From Ceratodon purpureus (Eukaryota; Streptophyta; Bryopsida; Pseudoditrichales; Ditrichaceae): DNA of 64,000 nt. The position numbers and the translations under genes are program-made. This document shows, piece after piece, positions 23,788-35,326 of the stretch (the stretch's first letter is position 1; each line of letters opens with the position of its first letter). Below the pieces are notes generated by a model. The model was not told the origin of the DNA and ran no database searches. It worked only from the letters and a program-made list of their open reading frames with translations. The stretch covers positions 32,698,636 through 32,762,635 of the forward strand of contig CM026426.1 of NCBI GenBank assembly GCA_014871385.1, written 5' to 3'.

Positions 23788-24835
23788 CTAAGCTGCGAGG
23801 CCATTACCAGCAGCTACTACAGATGGAGGCTGCCTTCGATCCAGGAGTGAGAGACTAGCTAGCAGGTGAACTGCGCCGATTGCAAGATGATCTATATGCC
23901 CACATTCCACTCTCTTTATACTTAGCGGCCCATTCGGACACACGGGAATCTGGGAGCCTAGGTGTGCATGAGGAGTCCGTGGGAGACTAGTTGTACCTCC
24001 CTGAAAATAATTTGCAGCGGTTTGGGAGTGGAAGGACATATCACACGCGAAAATTCTGAGGAGACTACTCTGAGCCTGAAGATATGGGAACTAGAGAGTC
24101 CGCGCGAAGACCCTGTGCTCGGTCAGTTCCCATGGGGACATCCGTGACTATTCCACTTGGAATAGATAGTCTGCGGGGGAGTCCTACAGTCATAGGTTTG
24201 GCCACAGTAACATCAACCTCCATCGGCTCCGACTACCTCTCTACCTCCTCACCCATTGATTTGCCATGTTCCTCCTCCCCCTCGGCTACCTGCTCATTTG
24301 CTGTTGGAAACAGACCAGACCCATTCCAGACATTAGCAACAACCTATGGTAAGTGAGTTTCCAACAACAATAACGGATATTATTGTTACAAGCCTTGCAA
24401 ACAAAGAGCTCTACAAGTAACTGGCTACAAATAACTATGGTGGAAACTAAAAAGTGTGACGAGGAACGTACTGTGAAGAAATAAGTACGCCACAGCCTTA
24501 GCAACCGCTTCTATCTTTTTAAAAGAAATTTGCATTTTCTTGTTAGAAGGTTTTAGCTGTAGTGTCTCAAAACAAGGAAGCTCTTCGGGCAGTTTTAGGG
24601 GGGGCAGAAAACAAGGAAAATCCGAAATGTATTCTGTAGGACAAGATAAAGGAGTGGAGATTCTGTGTTGAGCCTTACCAAGCTCAGGTGAGGGCTCTGA
24701 GTTCAATGTCCCTCCAGCCTGAGACAATATACCCCCACCAGGCACAGGGGTGGGCTCTGAATCCAATTTCGCCATCTTCAGAGGCAGTTCACACTCGAAT
24801 GAACCAGACCCTCGTCTCTTCCTCGAGAGAGGCAT
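23788..24835 (-). CDS. Possible spliced hypothetical gene, minus strand
   Basis: A frame opens at ATG 24835 with MPLSRKRRGSG, a basic start, then Pro/Glu-rich sequence to a possible donor (CACA|GTACGT, about 24470). A plausible acceptor (CCAACAG, about 24304) leads to an acidic stretch (VAEGEEEHGKSMGEEVE) that soon hits a stop. A further open frame lies at 24039-23788. I do not recognise a domain. It could be a decayed exon of a mobile element or an old nuclear gene. Weakly supported. Confidence 0.25.
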
Positions 24836-25241
24836 GTCAGCGTCTTCGTCAGATTAATATGCATACAGGTCCACAACTAGAGTAGAGGTCACGTTGGTAG
24901 TGGTGTCTTAGAATTTTCAAAATCGTTTAATTAAAATTTTGTAATGAATAGAATGTAAACAAAATTCTTTTGAAGGTTGATTAGAAAGTAAGACTTATTC
25001 ATTAGGATATTTTGACTTTGCAAAAGCAACTTGACATAGTTGTGACATTATCCTTAAAAATCCTTATACAAATCGTAGCCATTCGGTATAAGAATTTAAA
25101 GAACTTAGAATTTTCATTTGACTGACGAAAACATTTAAATCTACTATTGATAATTAAATGGCTAGAAATCAAGGCGGTGGCAACAAAAGCAAACTGATTT
25201 GAAGGTGGTGGCAAGAATGAATGCAAACTCCAAAACTTAGA

Positions 25242-25746
25242 GTACTGTTGGGAACTCCGGTAAGTTTAGCGATTCCTAAATGACTAAATTCCATAATTAC
25301 CAATTTTTGAATGAATACGGTTGGAAACTTCTTAATCACACTTTGGCAATTTTTTTAATTTCCTTTCAAAAAAGGACTAACTACTGTATGAAAACGGAAA
25401 AAGTAAAAGAATAAAAAAAAAGAAAATTGCACCATCAATTGCGCATCGGAAAGCGTGGTGGGGTGGGTGTCGGAGGGTGGATTTGAACCCGGCACTAACA
25501 CCCTGGGGTTGCCACGACAGTTCAAACCCCGAAGCCTCGGATCACCAAGCCACCAAGGCTTTGACTGATGATGTGAACTTTGTGATTGTACTTATATCCA
25601 AACTGAGTCAATAAAAATACAGAAAAAATAAAAAAAATGAAATTTGTTGCCACCGCCTGCCTTCAGTAAATTTGTTTGCCCCTTGACATTTCACTATATC
25701 TAAGAGTCCCTCGACAGTTCAACTTCCCGGAGTTCCCAACAGTACT
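25242..25746. mobile_element. Short inverted-repeat element (about 505 bp) holding a tRNA-derived sequence
   Basis: The left end is TACTGTTGGGAACTCCGG (from about 25243); the right end read inward is the same word. The interior has copies of the GGCGGTGGCAACAAA-type unit nearby and a tRNA-like stretch at 25465-25560. The borders fit the dispersed repeat family at 22.9 and 31.5 kb, but the flanking target duplication is unclear. Confidence 0.5.
25465..25560 (-). repeat. tRNA-derived SINE head or tRNA pseudogene
   Basis: On the minus strand there is a box A-like TGGCTTGGTGATCCGAGG and, about 45 bp on, a box B-like GGTTCAAATCC, the two internal RNA polymerase III promoter elements. The spacing and an over-long variable part do not fit a normal cloverleaf, so a SINE head is more likely than a working tRNA. 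Confidence 0.55.
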
Positions 25747-25800
25747 AATTCTAAAATATCTTTCTAAAAGATCTCAATGCCAAAATTCACCAAAAGTATA
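25655..25800 (-). repeat. Copy 2 of the TACTGTTGGGAAC repeat family (inverted)
   Basis: The reverse complement matches 22865-22972 over more than 100 bp, and it aligns with 31465-31595 in the same orientation, including TTTGCCCCTT and GAGTCCCTCGACA. Confidence 0.65.
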
Positions 25801-26296
25801 ATGTTTCTTGATTAATGATTAATTCCAAGTACAATGTTGCTTGATTAATTAGTAATTGTGCATTAGCTTTAGACTCCAATGTAAATCCTCAAGAGGCCAA
25901 TTTCCACTCTTACATGGAATTTGATTAGCAAATAAACTTTTACTTTTACTTTTCCACTTTTACTTCTGATTGGCAAATTTTAAGTTCTAGAAAGTAAAAA
26001 GTCCTAGCTTTAGGGGTTGGGCGTCCACAAATTAGGTCAAGGGTTCAGCAGAGGGTTGTGGCCGTGATTATTATATAACCATAGGGTTGTGGCCTTGAAG
26101 GTATCACCAGAGAGTTGACTTGGGGCCGTGTGTGTTGCTACCAAAGGGTTGTGGCCGTGCGTGTTGCTTCCAGAGGGTTGTGGCCATGTGTGTTGCTTTA
26201 TTTAGCATAGTATTTTAGAACCACATTTGCGAAGGGCGAATTCCGTGAGGTGCGCGAGCTTGTTGCTGTGCTTTGAGTAATGCTATGATTGCAGAA

Positions 26297-26865
26297 TGTC
26301 AAACCTAGTTGTGCATGGCTCGTGAATTGATTTCGGCATGTTGTTTTCTTGCTCTGTGTTGAACTGCAAATAATAGTTTACTGATCGGACGCAATTGATG
26401 TCTAGTTTAGTTAGAAAATATTTTTTTAGGATCAAGAGGGAATGGTAAATTTGATGATACCCTCCCCAGTTCTAGGTGGAAACACCCTTCCAATGAACTC
26501 ACAAATCTGATATGGGCCACATTGCATTTGATTGAGTCTTGACTGATAATGTTGTTGTTGTGATGTAAAGGTCTTGGGCGGCCGAGGGTAGTTCGAATTG
26601 GAGCAGCCGAGTCTTACGCTTTCAAGGAAACTGCTAGGTATGTTTAGAAATCTATTACCTTTGTTGCCACCGCCTGCCTCCAGTACTGTTGTGGTTGGAG
26701 AATGTCAAACCTATTCGTGCATGGCTCGTGAATTGATTTCTGCATGTTGTTTTCTTGCTCTGTGTTTAACTGGAGATAATAGTTTACTGATGGGACGCAA
26801 CGTCCAGTTTGGTTAGAAAATATTTTTTTAGGATCAAGAGGGAATGGCAATTGATGATAAACCTA
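26297..26865 (+). repeat. Direct duplication of about 165 bp, units about 400 bp apart
   Basis: Units at about 26297-26460 and 26698-26865 share GAATGTCAAACCTA, CATGGCTCGTGAATTGATTT and ATATTTTTTTAGGATCAAGA. The second sits directly before the partial exon of the RING-like gene family, and a third short echo (AGAATGTCAAACCTATTTGTG) begins at 26877. Confidence 0.7.
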
Positions 26866-26878
26866 TCTGTGCAGCAGA

Positions 26879-27128
26879 ATGTCAAACCTATTTGTGCAGC
26901 GGCGATCCAAATCTTTGGTGAAAGGAAAAGCTGTGGCACAAGAGGAGGAGCTGCGGCGCGATTCCGTGAAGGGGAAGACGGATCTGCCGAAGGTCAAGAC
27001 GGAACCAGGGCCGGAAGGGATCACCAGCTATGAGTGGGAGACTCCCTTCAATCTGGATGGGATTCCACAAAAGCTTCGTGAGCGCCTCCAGGCTAAGGCT
27101 CCGTTGCTGCTGGGGAGGGACGACGCCA
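26879..27128 (+). pseudogene. First-exon fragment of the coiled-coil/RING-like gene family
   Basis: An open frame starting MSNLFVQRRSK contains LDGIPQKLRERLQAKAPLL. This aligns with LDGIPEDLQQRMYAVAPML in the gene at 28.8 kb and LEGIPTELREKLVLAAPCL at 32.3 kb. It ends at a plausible donor (GCCAG|GTACCC). No matching downstream exons were found before 28.7 kb, so it is either a truncated copy or an exon of a gene whose rest was lost. Confidence 0.5.
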
Positions 27129-27923
27129 GGTACCCACCTACCTTTTTTGTAGACTAAAAACTGGAGATGGTTTTTTGATTGCAGGATGTGAAAGTACAGG
27201 ACTTAAGCCCTTTGAAGATTCTAAAGTCTGTAGTTGTTTGTTTCCTTTCAATAACAGATGGCAGGAATTCAGGTATGGTAACTTTCAGATATACACTATG
27301 AAGTGGTTGTGATTGCTTTGCTGAGTATGGAATTCAGAGCATTGGTTTCATGAGTCCTTGGAACTCTTTTGCTACGAAAGGGGTCTAATATCTCATTGAT
27401 GAGAATACAGCTGATTTCATTTTTTGATGTGGCAGACTATCTTATGTGTGCCATGAATGAATGGGGTGGTTGAGCTTGGTTCAACTGATTTGGTGAGTTT
27501 TTTGAAGATTCTAAAGTACTCATTGAGATTATTTTTTGGTTTTGTGGTTGTCATGGTTGCCACTGTTGCTAACTGTCATCGTTGCCACTGTTACTAATTT
27601 TAGATACCAAAACGGACAGTGAACTTTGAAGCCAAAGACTAGTGTTTTGGACTGTTTTTATGGGCGGGATTTGTATATTGCAGGTATTGCTATCTCCAAT
27701 TTTGTCTTGTCCTTTTTGTCGCTATGCTGCAGCTAATCATTGCTGGTTTTTGGAAACTGATACTTTAGATTGCTTATAGAACCATTGAGACCAGTTTTGA
27801 TTTATTTTCTTGTTAGAGGTATGAGTTGGGATTTGATAGCCTTGTTGGCATGTTGCATGGATATGAGAGAGATTGGGATGAGTATGTGATTGAATGGAGA
27901 TCAGTTTGTTATATTGGCAGTTT

Positions 27924-27977
<54 letters not shown>

Positions 27978-28694
27978 AGTTTCGGTGGTGTAGTGAGTAA
28001 TTGGTAATGGTGCTTATACGATGTGTTTTAACTTTTGAGATGTTGAATTTCGTTTTGGGAATGCTAGAACTGTCAGAGATATTATATTTAGTATAGTATT
28101 TTAGAACCATTGAGCTTGCTGTAGATGTTGAAGTGCCTCGAATCTTGTTGTCATCGTTGCCAGTGTTGCTAACTGTCATCGTTATAGCTGTTACTAATTT
28201 AAAGGTATAATTTGTATTTGTGTTCTCTTGTGTGGTTTGATCATTGAGCACTTAATACCAATTAATTACCATTTCATATTTCAGGATTGTTTGGAACTTC
28301 TCAACAACCTTTAGGACGCAGTAATCCTTCCAATCAGGTCACGGTTGTTTCCATGCTGTTTTTTTTTCCTTTTGTTGGAATTCTCTTGTTGGTTGCTGAT
28401 GGGTAGGACTTCAGTCGTATTAACAGCACTATGTGTTGTGGTCTAGATGTGTAAGTGATAGACTGAGTCCAATATATACCTCAAACTTATTTTAGGTGGG
28501 CTGCAGATTTTGATCAACCGAAACTTTAGGGCTTCAATACATTTGTTAACTTCTAAAGTTGCGGAAGGGGAGTGCAGATAGTAGTACGCAACAGAAGGTA
28601 ATTCTATTTAGTATAGTATTTTAGAACCATTCAGCTTGTTGTAGATGTTGAAGTGCCACAGTGTTGTTGTCATCGTGTATGGCCTTTGAATTAG
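27129..28694. other. Repeat-rich spacer with a 49-nt T run
   Basis: Contains T49 at 27925-27973. Two copies of a segment (TTTAGTATAGTATTTTAGAACCATT) lie near 28085 and 28610, with an older one near 26212. GTTGCCACTGTT/ACTGTCATCGTTGCC words occur near 27555 and 28150. No gene is supported. Confidence 0.5.
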
Positions 28695-28760
28695 ATGTTG
28701 TATTCAGTCGTGGCTTCTAGTTTTAACAAAAGTTGCGGTCGCTTGAATTTGGTTGCAGAT

Positions 28761-30723
28761 ATGAGGAGACTTCGTCGCAAGTGTAGAGGGGATTCCATGC
28801 AGCCTCACAATGGAGCAGATGCAGTGGGCCCAGAGATGTTGGAAATAGGCCCAAGCGATGTTGGAGACGGCACTGTTTCTATTGTCAAGGGAGACATTGG
28901 CAGCGATGAATTCCAAGAGCCGATTATGTTGGATGGAATTCCGGAAGATCTTCAACAACGAATGTATGCTGTGGCGCCCATGCTTAAAGGCCGTGAGGGT
29001 GTCTATGACGAGCGATTCTTCACCCTTGTTTGTGGACTTTGTAACCATGGTGTTGATGTAGACCAAGTCCAGACGGTGGCAGCTATTTCTGACGCCGAAA
29101 TTCTCACAAAGTGGTCGCCTTCATCAGACAAGTACAGGTTTGCAATTGACAACTGTGTTGACCAGGACCAAGCCGCACAGTTCTGTGAGCACTACAGGCT
29201 TGTCTATGGAGGCCACCCGACCAACAGTTCCTTTTCTATGAGGTTTTTACGGGCTTGCTATGCGACATTTGTGCACAATGTCAAGGTTGATTGGGTGGAA
29301 GAGGCTGTGAAGAGGCACAAGATTCGAATGTCCACTAAGTCCCTAAACCGCCACAAATTGGGCCCTGTGGCAATGCGGGAGCAACTTGCCTCCTTGTGCG
29401 CCGTCGTTGCTGCCAACAAAGTGGCAACTGGATTCAAGACGAGCTCCTCTAAACGACCTAAATCGCCTAAGTTGCAGAGAGATCAGGCTATACGCGAGGT
29501 AGAGACAGCCTTGAGAGATAGTTACAAGCTTCAGGAAGAAGCAATGGCTGTCCAAGACGATTTGCTGCAGACTGTGATTAAGTTGAAAGAAGGACTTCTC
29601 TCCAATGGCGAACAGATGAGTGCGATTCAAGAGGAGTATAATGAAGCTTATGCAGTGGCAAATGAGCTGAAACTAAGAGGTACCAACCAGCTGTCCGCTC
29701 AGAAGTGGCGTAAGGGAAAGGATTTATTGGAGAAGCTGATTGAAATGTCAGATTCGCAACAGAAGACGGAGGAATCTATACTAGTCATTGAGACTAGCAA
29801 GTTGCCAGAGGCTGCCAATGCAGTTGAGCGAGCAGCTCGTGCCATTGCTACCAGCAAGGAGAAGTTGCTGAACCTTCAGAATTTCACCTTGATGCTGCAA
29901 ACAAGAGCTCCATTTCTGTATCCAACAGGGACGTCATTGCCTGAGTTGCCAACAGAGTCAAAGTTGAGACTGTGCGCAGGATGTGGGCTACATGGATTTG
30001 TAGCGTGTGCTATTGTTGTCGGTTCTTGTGGGTGTGGATTTCATCCAACGTGCATTGCAGTGTTGCTACAGTTCAAGCGACCTAGTTGTCCACGCTGTTG
30101 TACGTCCTTCACTGGGGCTTGGATGGCTCAGTTTGGGCTCCCTCTTACAGCAGAGATGGAAGAGGATGTCTCCACCATGAAGAAGAGTTTGGAGGCAACA
30201 ACTCGTGGAAGTTCAAGTTCGTGTAAGTCACACTTACTACACTTTGGTATGCCATGTAGAGTATTTGCATTCTTTGTAGAAATGGCGGCTTCTTGCAATT
30301 ATTGGCTAACAGTTTTGTTTTCTCACTGGTACAAGGAAAGTGGACGCATTTCAAAAGGAGTTAGATCTGAAGACTTCAGAACTCCAGGAGTTTGCATCTG
30401 CACTAGAGGAGAAGAAGGTAGCTCACACTCATTTGCAATCCCGGATTTTGGCGTTGGAAACAGAGGATGAGCGGCTGAATTCCATGAAGGATGATATGCG
30501 GAAAAGGAGCAGACAGTTTGCTACAGCCGGAGAGCTTAAAGAGAAGGCGGGTGTAGACAAGGAGCAACGGGAGATCAGCAAAGCAATTGCTGCCAACATC
30601 GCCACGTTGGAGGCAGCCCAAGAGGAAGCAGTGAAGCTGGCATCAATCATAGAGCGCGACAGTTCAGCCATCCTATGTTCCCAAGAGCAGCTTCGCCAAC
30701 TTGAATCCAAACGTGGACAGTAG
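28761..30723 (+). CDS. Coiled-coil protein with RING-like zinc-binding motif (2 coding exons)
   Basis: The ATG at 28761 follows GGTTGCAG, so the 5' UTR is probably spliced. Exon 1 runs to a donor at TTCGT|GTAAGT (about 30222). The second exon, 30341-30723, joins in phase through an acceptor GGAAAG. The N-terminal domain has LDGIPEDLQQRM. The middle (residues about 240-400) is a long coiled coil. A Cys/His cluster follows (CAGCG, CGCGFHPTC, CPRCC), spaced like a RING/treble-clef finger. The last exon is again coiled coil (ILALETEDERLNSMK). This is the only complete member of three local relatives. A ubiquitin-ligase function would need the full RING pattern; I cannot confirm it. It may belong to a mobile element. 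Confidence 0.6.
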
Positions 30724-31464
30724 AATGAAGCCAGGGACTCTAGAAATGAAGCACCAAACAATCAATTTTCTTTATGTAACTGTCTACACCTATTGTATGC
30801 TTGGACAGTCTACCAGTGTTTCAGTAGTTTTGTGTTTGGTACACTTGCTATGATCTTGGCCCTTGGGTGTTTCTTTACCTCTGACTGATGTAGGGTTTTC
30901 AGAGACTCTTCAGTATTTTAGCACCATTCTTGGATTTGGTACATATCATGGTCACATTTTACTTTGAACGTAGATGTCTTGCTTGAACTTCATGCTGATT
31001 TCTGAAGCAATCTTGCAATTGAAAAAGCAAGCACGGTTTGAATTCACCTCCTGATCATTCTTTTCAGTCATCGGCTTTATCACCTAGGTGTCATTTTTGT
31101 TTCAAAGTGCTCGTACTGTTGAGAATTCAATAGTTCTTCATGTTATCTTGAATTTGAAATTACTATGTGTAGAATTTTGGAGGTTTAATCTAAACGTGGA
31201 TGAATTGTAACGATGGACTTATGAGGAAGTATATAATGAATACAGTTCTGATAAATCGTAGAGGATGTTGATGCAAAATTTTTTAGTACATTAGCATGCT
31301 AAGGCACAAAATAAATTTTTGAAACTATTCGAAGAAAATTAGAAAATTTTGAAGTCAGACGAGTCAGTAAAAATACAGAATCAGTTTTTACGATACTCAT
31401 CACTTTAAATTTCAAGTCAAACATGAATTTCACAACAACCTTCTACGCAGTAATTAATCTAAAT

Positions 31465-31595
31465 AAATTGTTTTGCCCCTTAGAGATGTCACTAAATCCA
31501 AGAGTCCCTCGACATTTCAACTTACTGGAGTTCCCAACAGTACTAATTCTAAAATATCTCTCTAAAAGATTCCAATGCCAAAGTACTTTATGCTT
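31465..31595 (-). repeat. Copy 3 of the TACTGTTGGGAAC repeat family
   Basis: Same orientation as 25655-25800, sharing TTTTGCCCCTT, GAGTCCCTCGACA, GGAGTTCCCAACAGTACTAA and TCTAAAAGAT. Confidence 0.65.
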
Positions 31596-31693
31596 CATCA
31601 GAATACTTGGGTAATCATTGTTGATGATATATTGGATCAAGGGGGTGGATCAATGACCAGAAAAAACATAATAGACTGTTTCAAGACTGATTA

Positions 31694-31774
31694 AGGTCGA
31701 TGGAAACAAAGGCAGACTAATTCAAGGCGGTGGAAACAAAGGCAGACTGATTTAAAGGCGGTGGAAACAAAGGC
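31694..31774 (+). repeat. Tandem GGCGGTGGAAACAAAGGCAG units
   Basis: Three near-identical units of about 28-32 bp. Related units occur at 25168-25215, 34838-34892 and, inverted, near 25650 and 26660. Confidence 0.7.
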
Positions 31775-32178
31775 TTACACCAAAGTATACTACTGTTCTT
31801 TACAAGCCGTAAGAGAGGGGATGAAAGTCAACAGGCTACTCCCAGTACTATTCCCCTAGTTGACAACGACTGCCCCACTAAGTCTACGGGGGTCATAGGA
31901 CTGTCCCAAGCCATGTCCATCTCGTTGGCGGCTGCATTGTGCGCTTCCATCATCTAAATGTACCAACCCCAATTTTTTAAGGTTCAAAACATGCCCTCTT
32001 TGTGGTACATCAACCATTCCCGCCAGATTTAGTGTTGCTTTGCTAAGAACTGTGTCCACCATTGTTTCCACAGTTGTTTCAATCACCTGCTCTTCTTTAG
32101 ACTTCTAGCTTGCTGCCGCTCCTTGTTGTCGATCTGGTTGCTGTAGCTTTGTTGTAATCGAGGTAAATAGTTTCCACC

Positions 32179-34199
32179 ATGTCTCCCTTGGGCAAGAGAT
32201 CCCAACGTCCCAACAGAAGAAAAGCGGTTTTGCCAATTGAAGCAACTGATCGTGAGGCAGTAGTTGTCAAGTCCGAGGTGCCATCACAGTGTCATACAGA
32301 GTCTACTTCGGAAGCGCCATTTGACTTAGAGGGGATTCCAACAGAGTTGAGAGAGAAGCTTGTCCTGGCTGCACCATGCTTGCAGGGTCGATCAGCTGCT
32401 GTCCACGACTAAGATTTCTTCCATAGAGTGGTAGGACTTTGCAAGGAAGGTTGTACGCCCAAAGAAGTCACAGAGAAGATGGTTCCAGCAAACACATATG
32501 AGGAGACTTGGCCGCCTGGGGAGGGTGCAAACAAGACGCGCTCCTTGCGGGACCGGTGTAAAGAATCCAAAGCACGATATTTGTATCTGAGGATGCACCA
32601 ACGAGTATATGGCGATGCTCCCGACAACAAAGCATTCAGCCAAACTTTTCTACGCGCATGTGTGTATTACTACAGTGGTGGGCAAGCCAGCAACGTCAAC
32701 TGGACTGCTGCAGCTGCAAAGGTGAATCAAGAACGCCGAGCCCATGCTGCCAACAACCCACAGAAGCTGAGTCCTCCGGCGTTGAAGCAACAGATGGCGG
32801 GCATCATCTCGGCGCTGGCAACGTATTATCATCACAATGGTGTTGGCACCGGTGCTAGGAAAGTGGATGCATTGCTAAAGGAGTTGCAGTTGCAGACTTC
32901 AAAACTCCAGCAGTCTGCATCTGCGCTAGACAAGAATAAGTTAGCTCACCTCGGTTTGCATGCCTAGATATTGGCGTTGGAAACCGAGGATGAGCGGTTG
33001 AACTCTATGAAGGAAGATCTGCGGAGAAGGAGCAAGAAGCATGCTACAGCCGGAGAGCTCCAAGAGAAGGCGGATGTAGACTAGGAGCAACGGGAGATCA
33101 TCAAAGCAATTGCTGCAAACAACGATGCATTGGAGGCCGCCCAAGAGGAAGCAGCAACGCTCGCATCAACCTTAGAGCGCGACAGTTCAGCTTACCGGAG
33201 TTCCCAACAGCAGCTGCGCCAACTCGAGAAGAATTGTGCATCTGAGAGAATTGCGCAGCATTCTATCAAGCCGAAACGCCCTGTTGGGAAGAATATGTCT
33301 GAAGTTGGCGTCCCTCAAAAAATTAACCTTGACTCAGCGTGTAGATGCTGCAACTACATCTTTGTTTTAAACAGTGCAGTGCCATATTCATGTGGTTGTT
33401 TGTTTCACCCTTGGTGCTTGTTTCCAGCGCTGATTTCGGGACGTGGCAATTGCCCTCTCTGCGGCAAACTCGTTGATGCAAGTTGGTTGGAATCATGGGG
33501 GTTTGATGGGCTGGAGCGCTCTGGTCCAGTCTCTCATGACAGCAAAGGCAAATGTCTATCGAGTCCAGAAGACTCTTGCTTTGTGAAGCGAATGAGAGAA
33601 GGTGCTGGCGATGCTCAAGGTCGACCAGCTTCAAAGGTGGCCAAAACGAAGGTCAAGGTAAAGGGTCCATCGCCTCAACCACCAATTTCTCTATTTATTC
33701 CAGCGTTCCCACATCCCAAACCACTTGCTAGCCGACCCGCTGGTAGCATACACAGTGAAGTTGTCAATGTGGCCGTTGCAACCTTGGCGCATTACAGTAA
33801 GTTTTAGTGTTTTTTTGCTCCCTCCATTTTTCAGAATTTTAGCCAAGGTTCTTTTTAGTTTAATATCATGCTTACAATTTCAGTTATGATTTAATGTGCT
33901 GGAATTGTCCATGTGTTTGTTTGGAACCGCGTTGTCTCTCTAAAGAAATAAGTACTAATGCTAGATGGGTTGCCCTCTAAACATCAAAACAAAAGCTAGA
34001 AGAGTTCAAGAGGGGGCTCCAGGAAGGTACAAGCCTTGTTCGGGACGTTGAACCATGCCCAACAGCTGCAGAGGACGTGCCAAGCCGTTCTTCCAACAAG
34101 CCAAGTAGTGGCAAGTTGCCACCAGCGCCACATTCCTCCCCAGTGTCACTGGATTTGTTGGTTGAGCAGAGCATATCGACCGTGGAGGGTTTCCCTTAG
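32179..34199 (+). pseudogene. Decayed paralogue of the coiled-coil/RING-like gene
   Basis: One frame from ATG 32179 (MSPLGKRSQRP) runs to a donor near 33796 (CATTACA|GTAAGT), then a likely last exon (about 33993-34199). It is interrupted by three in-frame stops: TAA 32410-32412, TAG 32965-32967 and TAG near 33082. Sequence similarity to the 28.8-kb gene continues across each stop (for example LETEDERLNSMK). Where the intact gene has a lysine AAG, this copy has TAG near 33082. A RING-like cluster is present (CRCC, CGCLFHPWC, CPLCGK). The single retained frame suggests recent inactivation by point mutation. Confidence 0.65.
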
Positions 34200-35326
34200 A
34201 GATGTATTGAACAAACCTAGTGTTTAGTTCAAAGATGTTAGCGGCCGAGTTTTATTATCATGGCGTTAGTACCAAAGTGGTTGTAGTGTTTATAATAGCT
34301 AAGCCTGTACTCCATTCACTTGGTGGCCTTGTGCTGAACATTTTGATGAAAAAAAAGTTGGCATTTTTTCACAACTTCATGACTTCATGGACGTTTCCAC
34401 TTCCCCTTTGTTTCCACTCCATGGTCTTTCCACTTCACTCTGTTTCCACTTCACGCGTTACAGTTCTACACTTTGTTTCCTCTTCCCGAGCTTACTGACG
34501 AATTCATTTAGTTCAGTCTCCATACTATGCATTGGAGAATCTTTCAATGAAGGATTTGCGGTGTTCATATGTGCCTGGCTTGTATGATTGTGTTCTTTTA
34601 TGTTACCCAATGAGGCACAGCCTAGATTCTGTTGAATGAGTTTGCAGCTCAAGAATGATACTTTGGAGTTGTTGCTTCACTCCTTTAATTAGCCTTTTTT
34701 CCGAGGATAGGTGAACTGTAATTGGACAAGATAAGCGACCAAAGGACCGATTCTAATCAAATGACATGCATGCAACTCGCATCGACGTCGTTGAGAAAGT
34801 GCTAGCAGTTTATATTCTTTGTGTTGTATTTGCAGGTGGCGGCAACAAAGGCAGATTATTTTAAAGGCGGTGGCAACAAAGGCAGACTGAAGAATATTCT
34901 CTGTGATGTATTTGCAGGTTGTTCAGATTTCTTGAACACCTGATTCAAAGCGAGGCACATTACATCATAATTTATGTCACCAATGAAGAAAATATTGAGG
35001 TTTGGCTAACTGTGTTGGGGTGATCTGGTTTTTCTAAATTCGTGTGCACACTGATTGCATATTTTCGTGAACACTGAGAATGGTACAAATAAGCTAATAA
35101 AGAATATACAAATTGAAACATAGATAATTGGGTAGAAAACAAACCTCTATTTATGAAACCTCCACCATTTAGCTAGAATTCAACCCTGGCTGAGCCATAG
35201 TTCCTATTCAGCTTGAGGTGTATACAAAACTACCTTTCCAGGTCTACATTCGTTTAACTGCCTTGCTTGTTTACAACGTGCCTACTTCAAAATACACCTG
35301 CGGCACTAGCCACTCTAAGCTCTAAA
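34200..35326. other. Spacer with two GGCGGTGGCAACAAAGGCAGA units
   Basis: Two tandem units lie at 34838-34892. TTTCCACTT words repeat near 34395-34460. No gene was recognised. Confidence 0.45.

Larger units (their letters stand above)
30724..32178. other. Spacer with dispersed repeat and tandem units
   Basis: Holds the third copy of the TACTGTTGGGAAC family (31465-31595, minus orientation) and three tandem units of about 30 bp around GGCGGTGGAAACAAAGGCAG (31694-31774). No gene is supported. Confidence 0.5.

Noticed and set aside
25465..25560. A functional tRNA gene
   Set aside because: Box A and box B are present but the arms do not fold into a normal cloverleaf, and it lies inside an inverted-repeat element.
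27901..28251. A minus-strand ORF with a poly-lysine stretch
   Set aside because: The lysines come from the T49 homopolymer.
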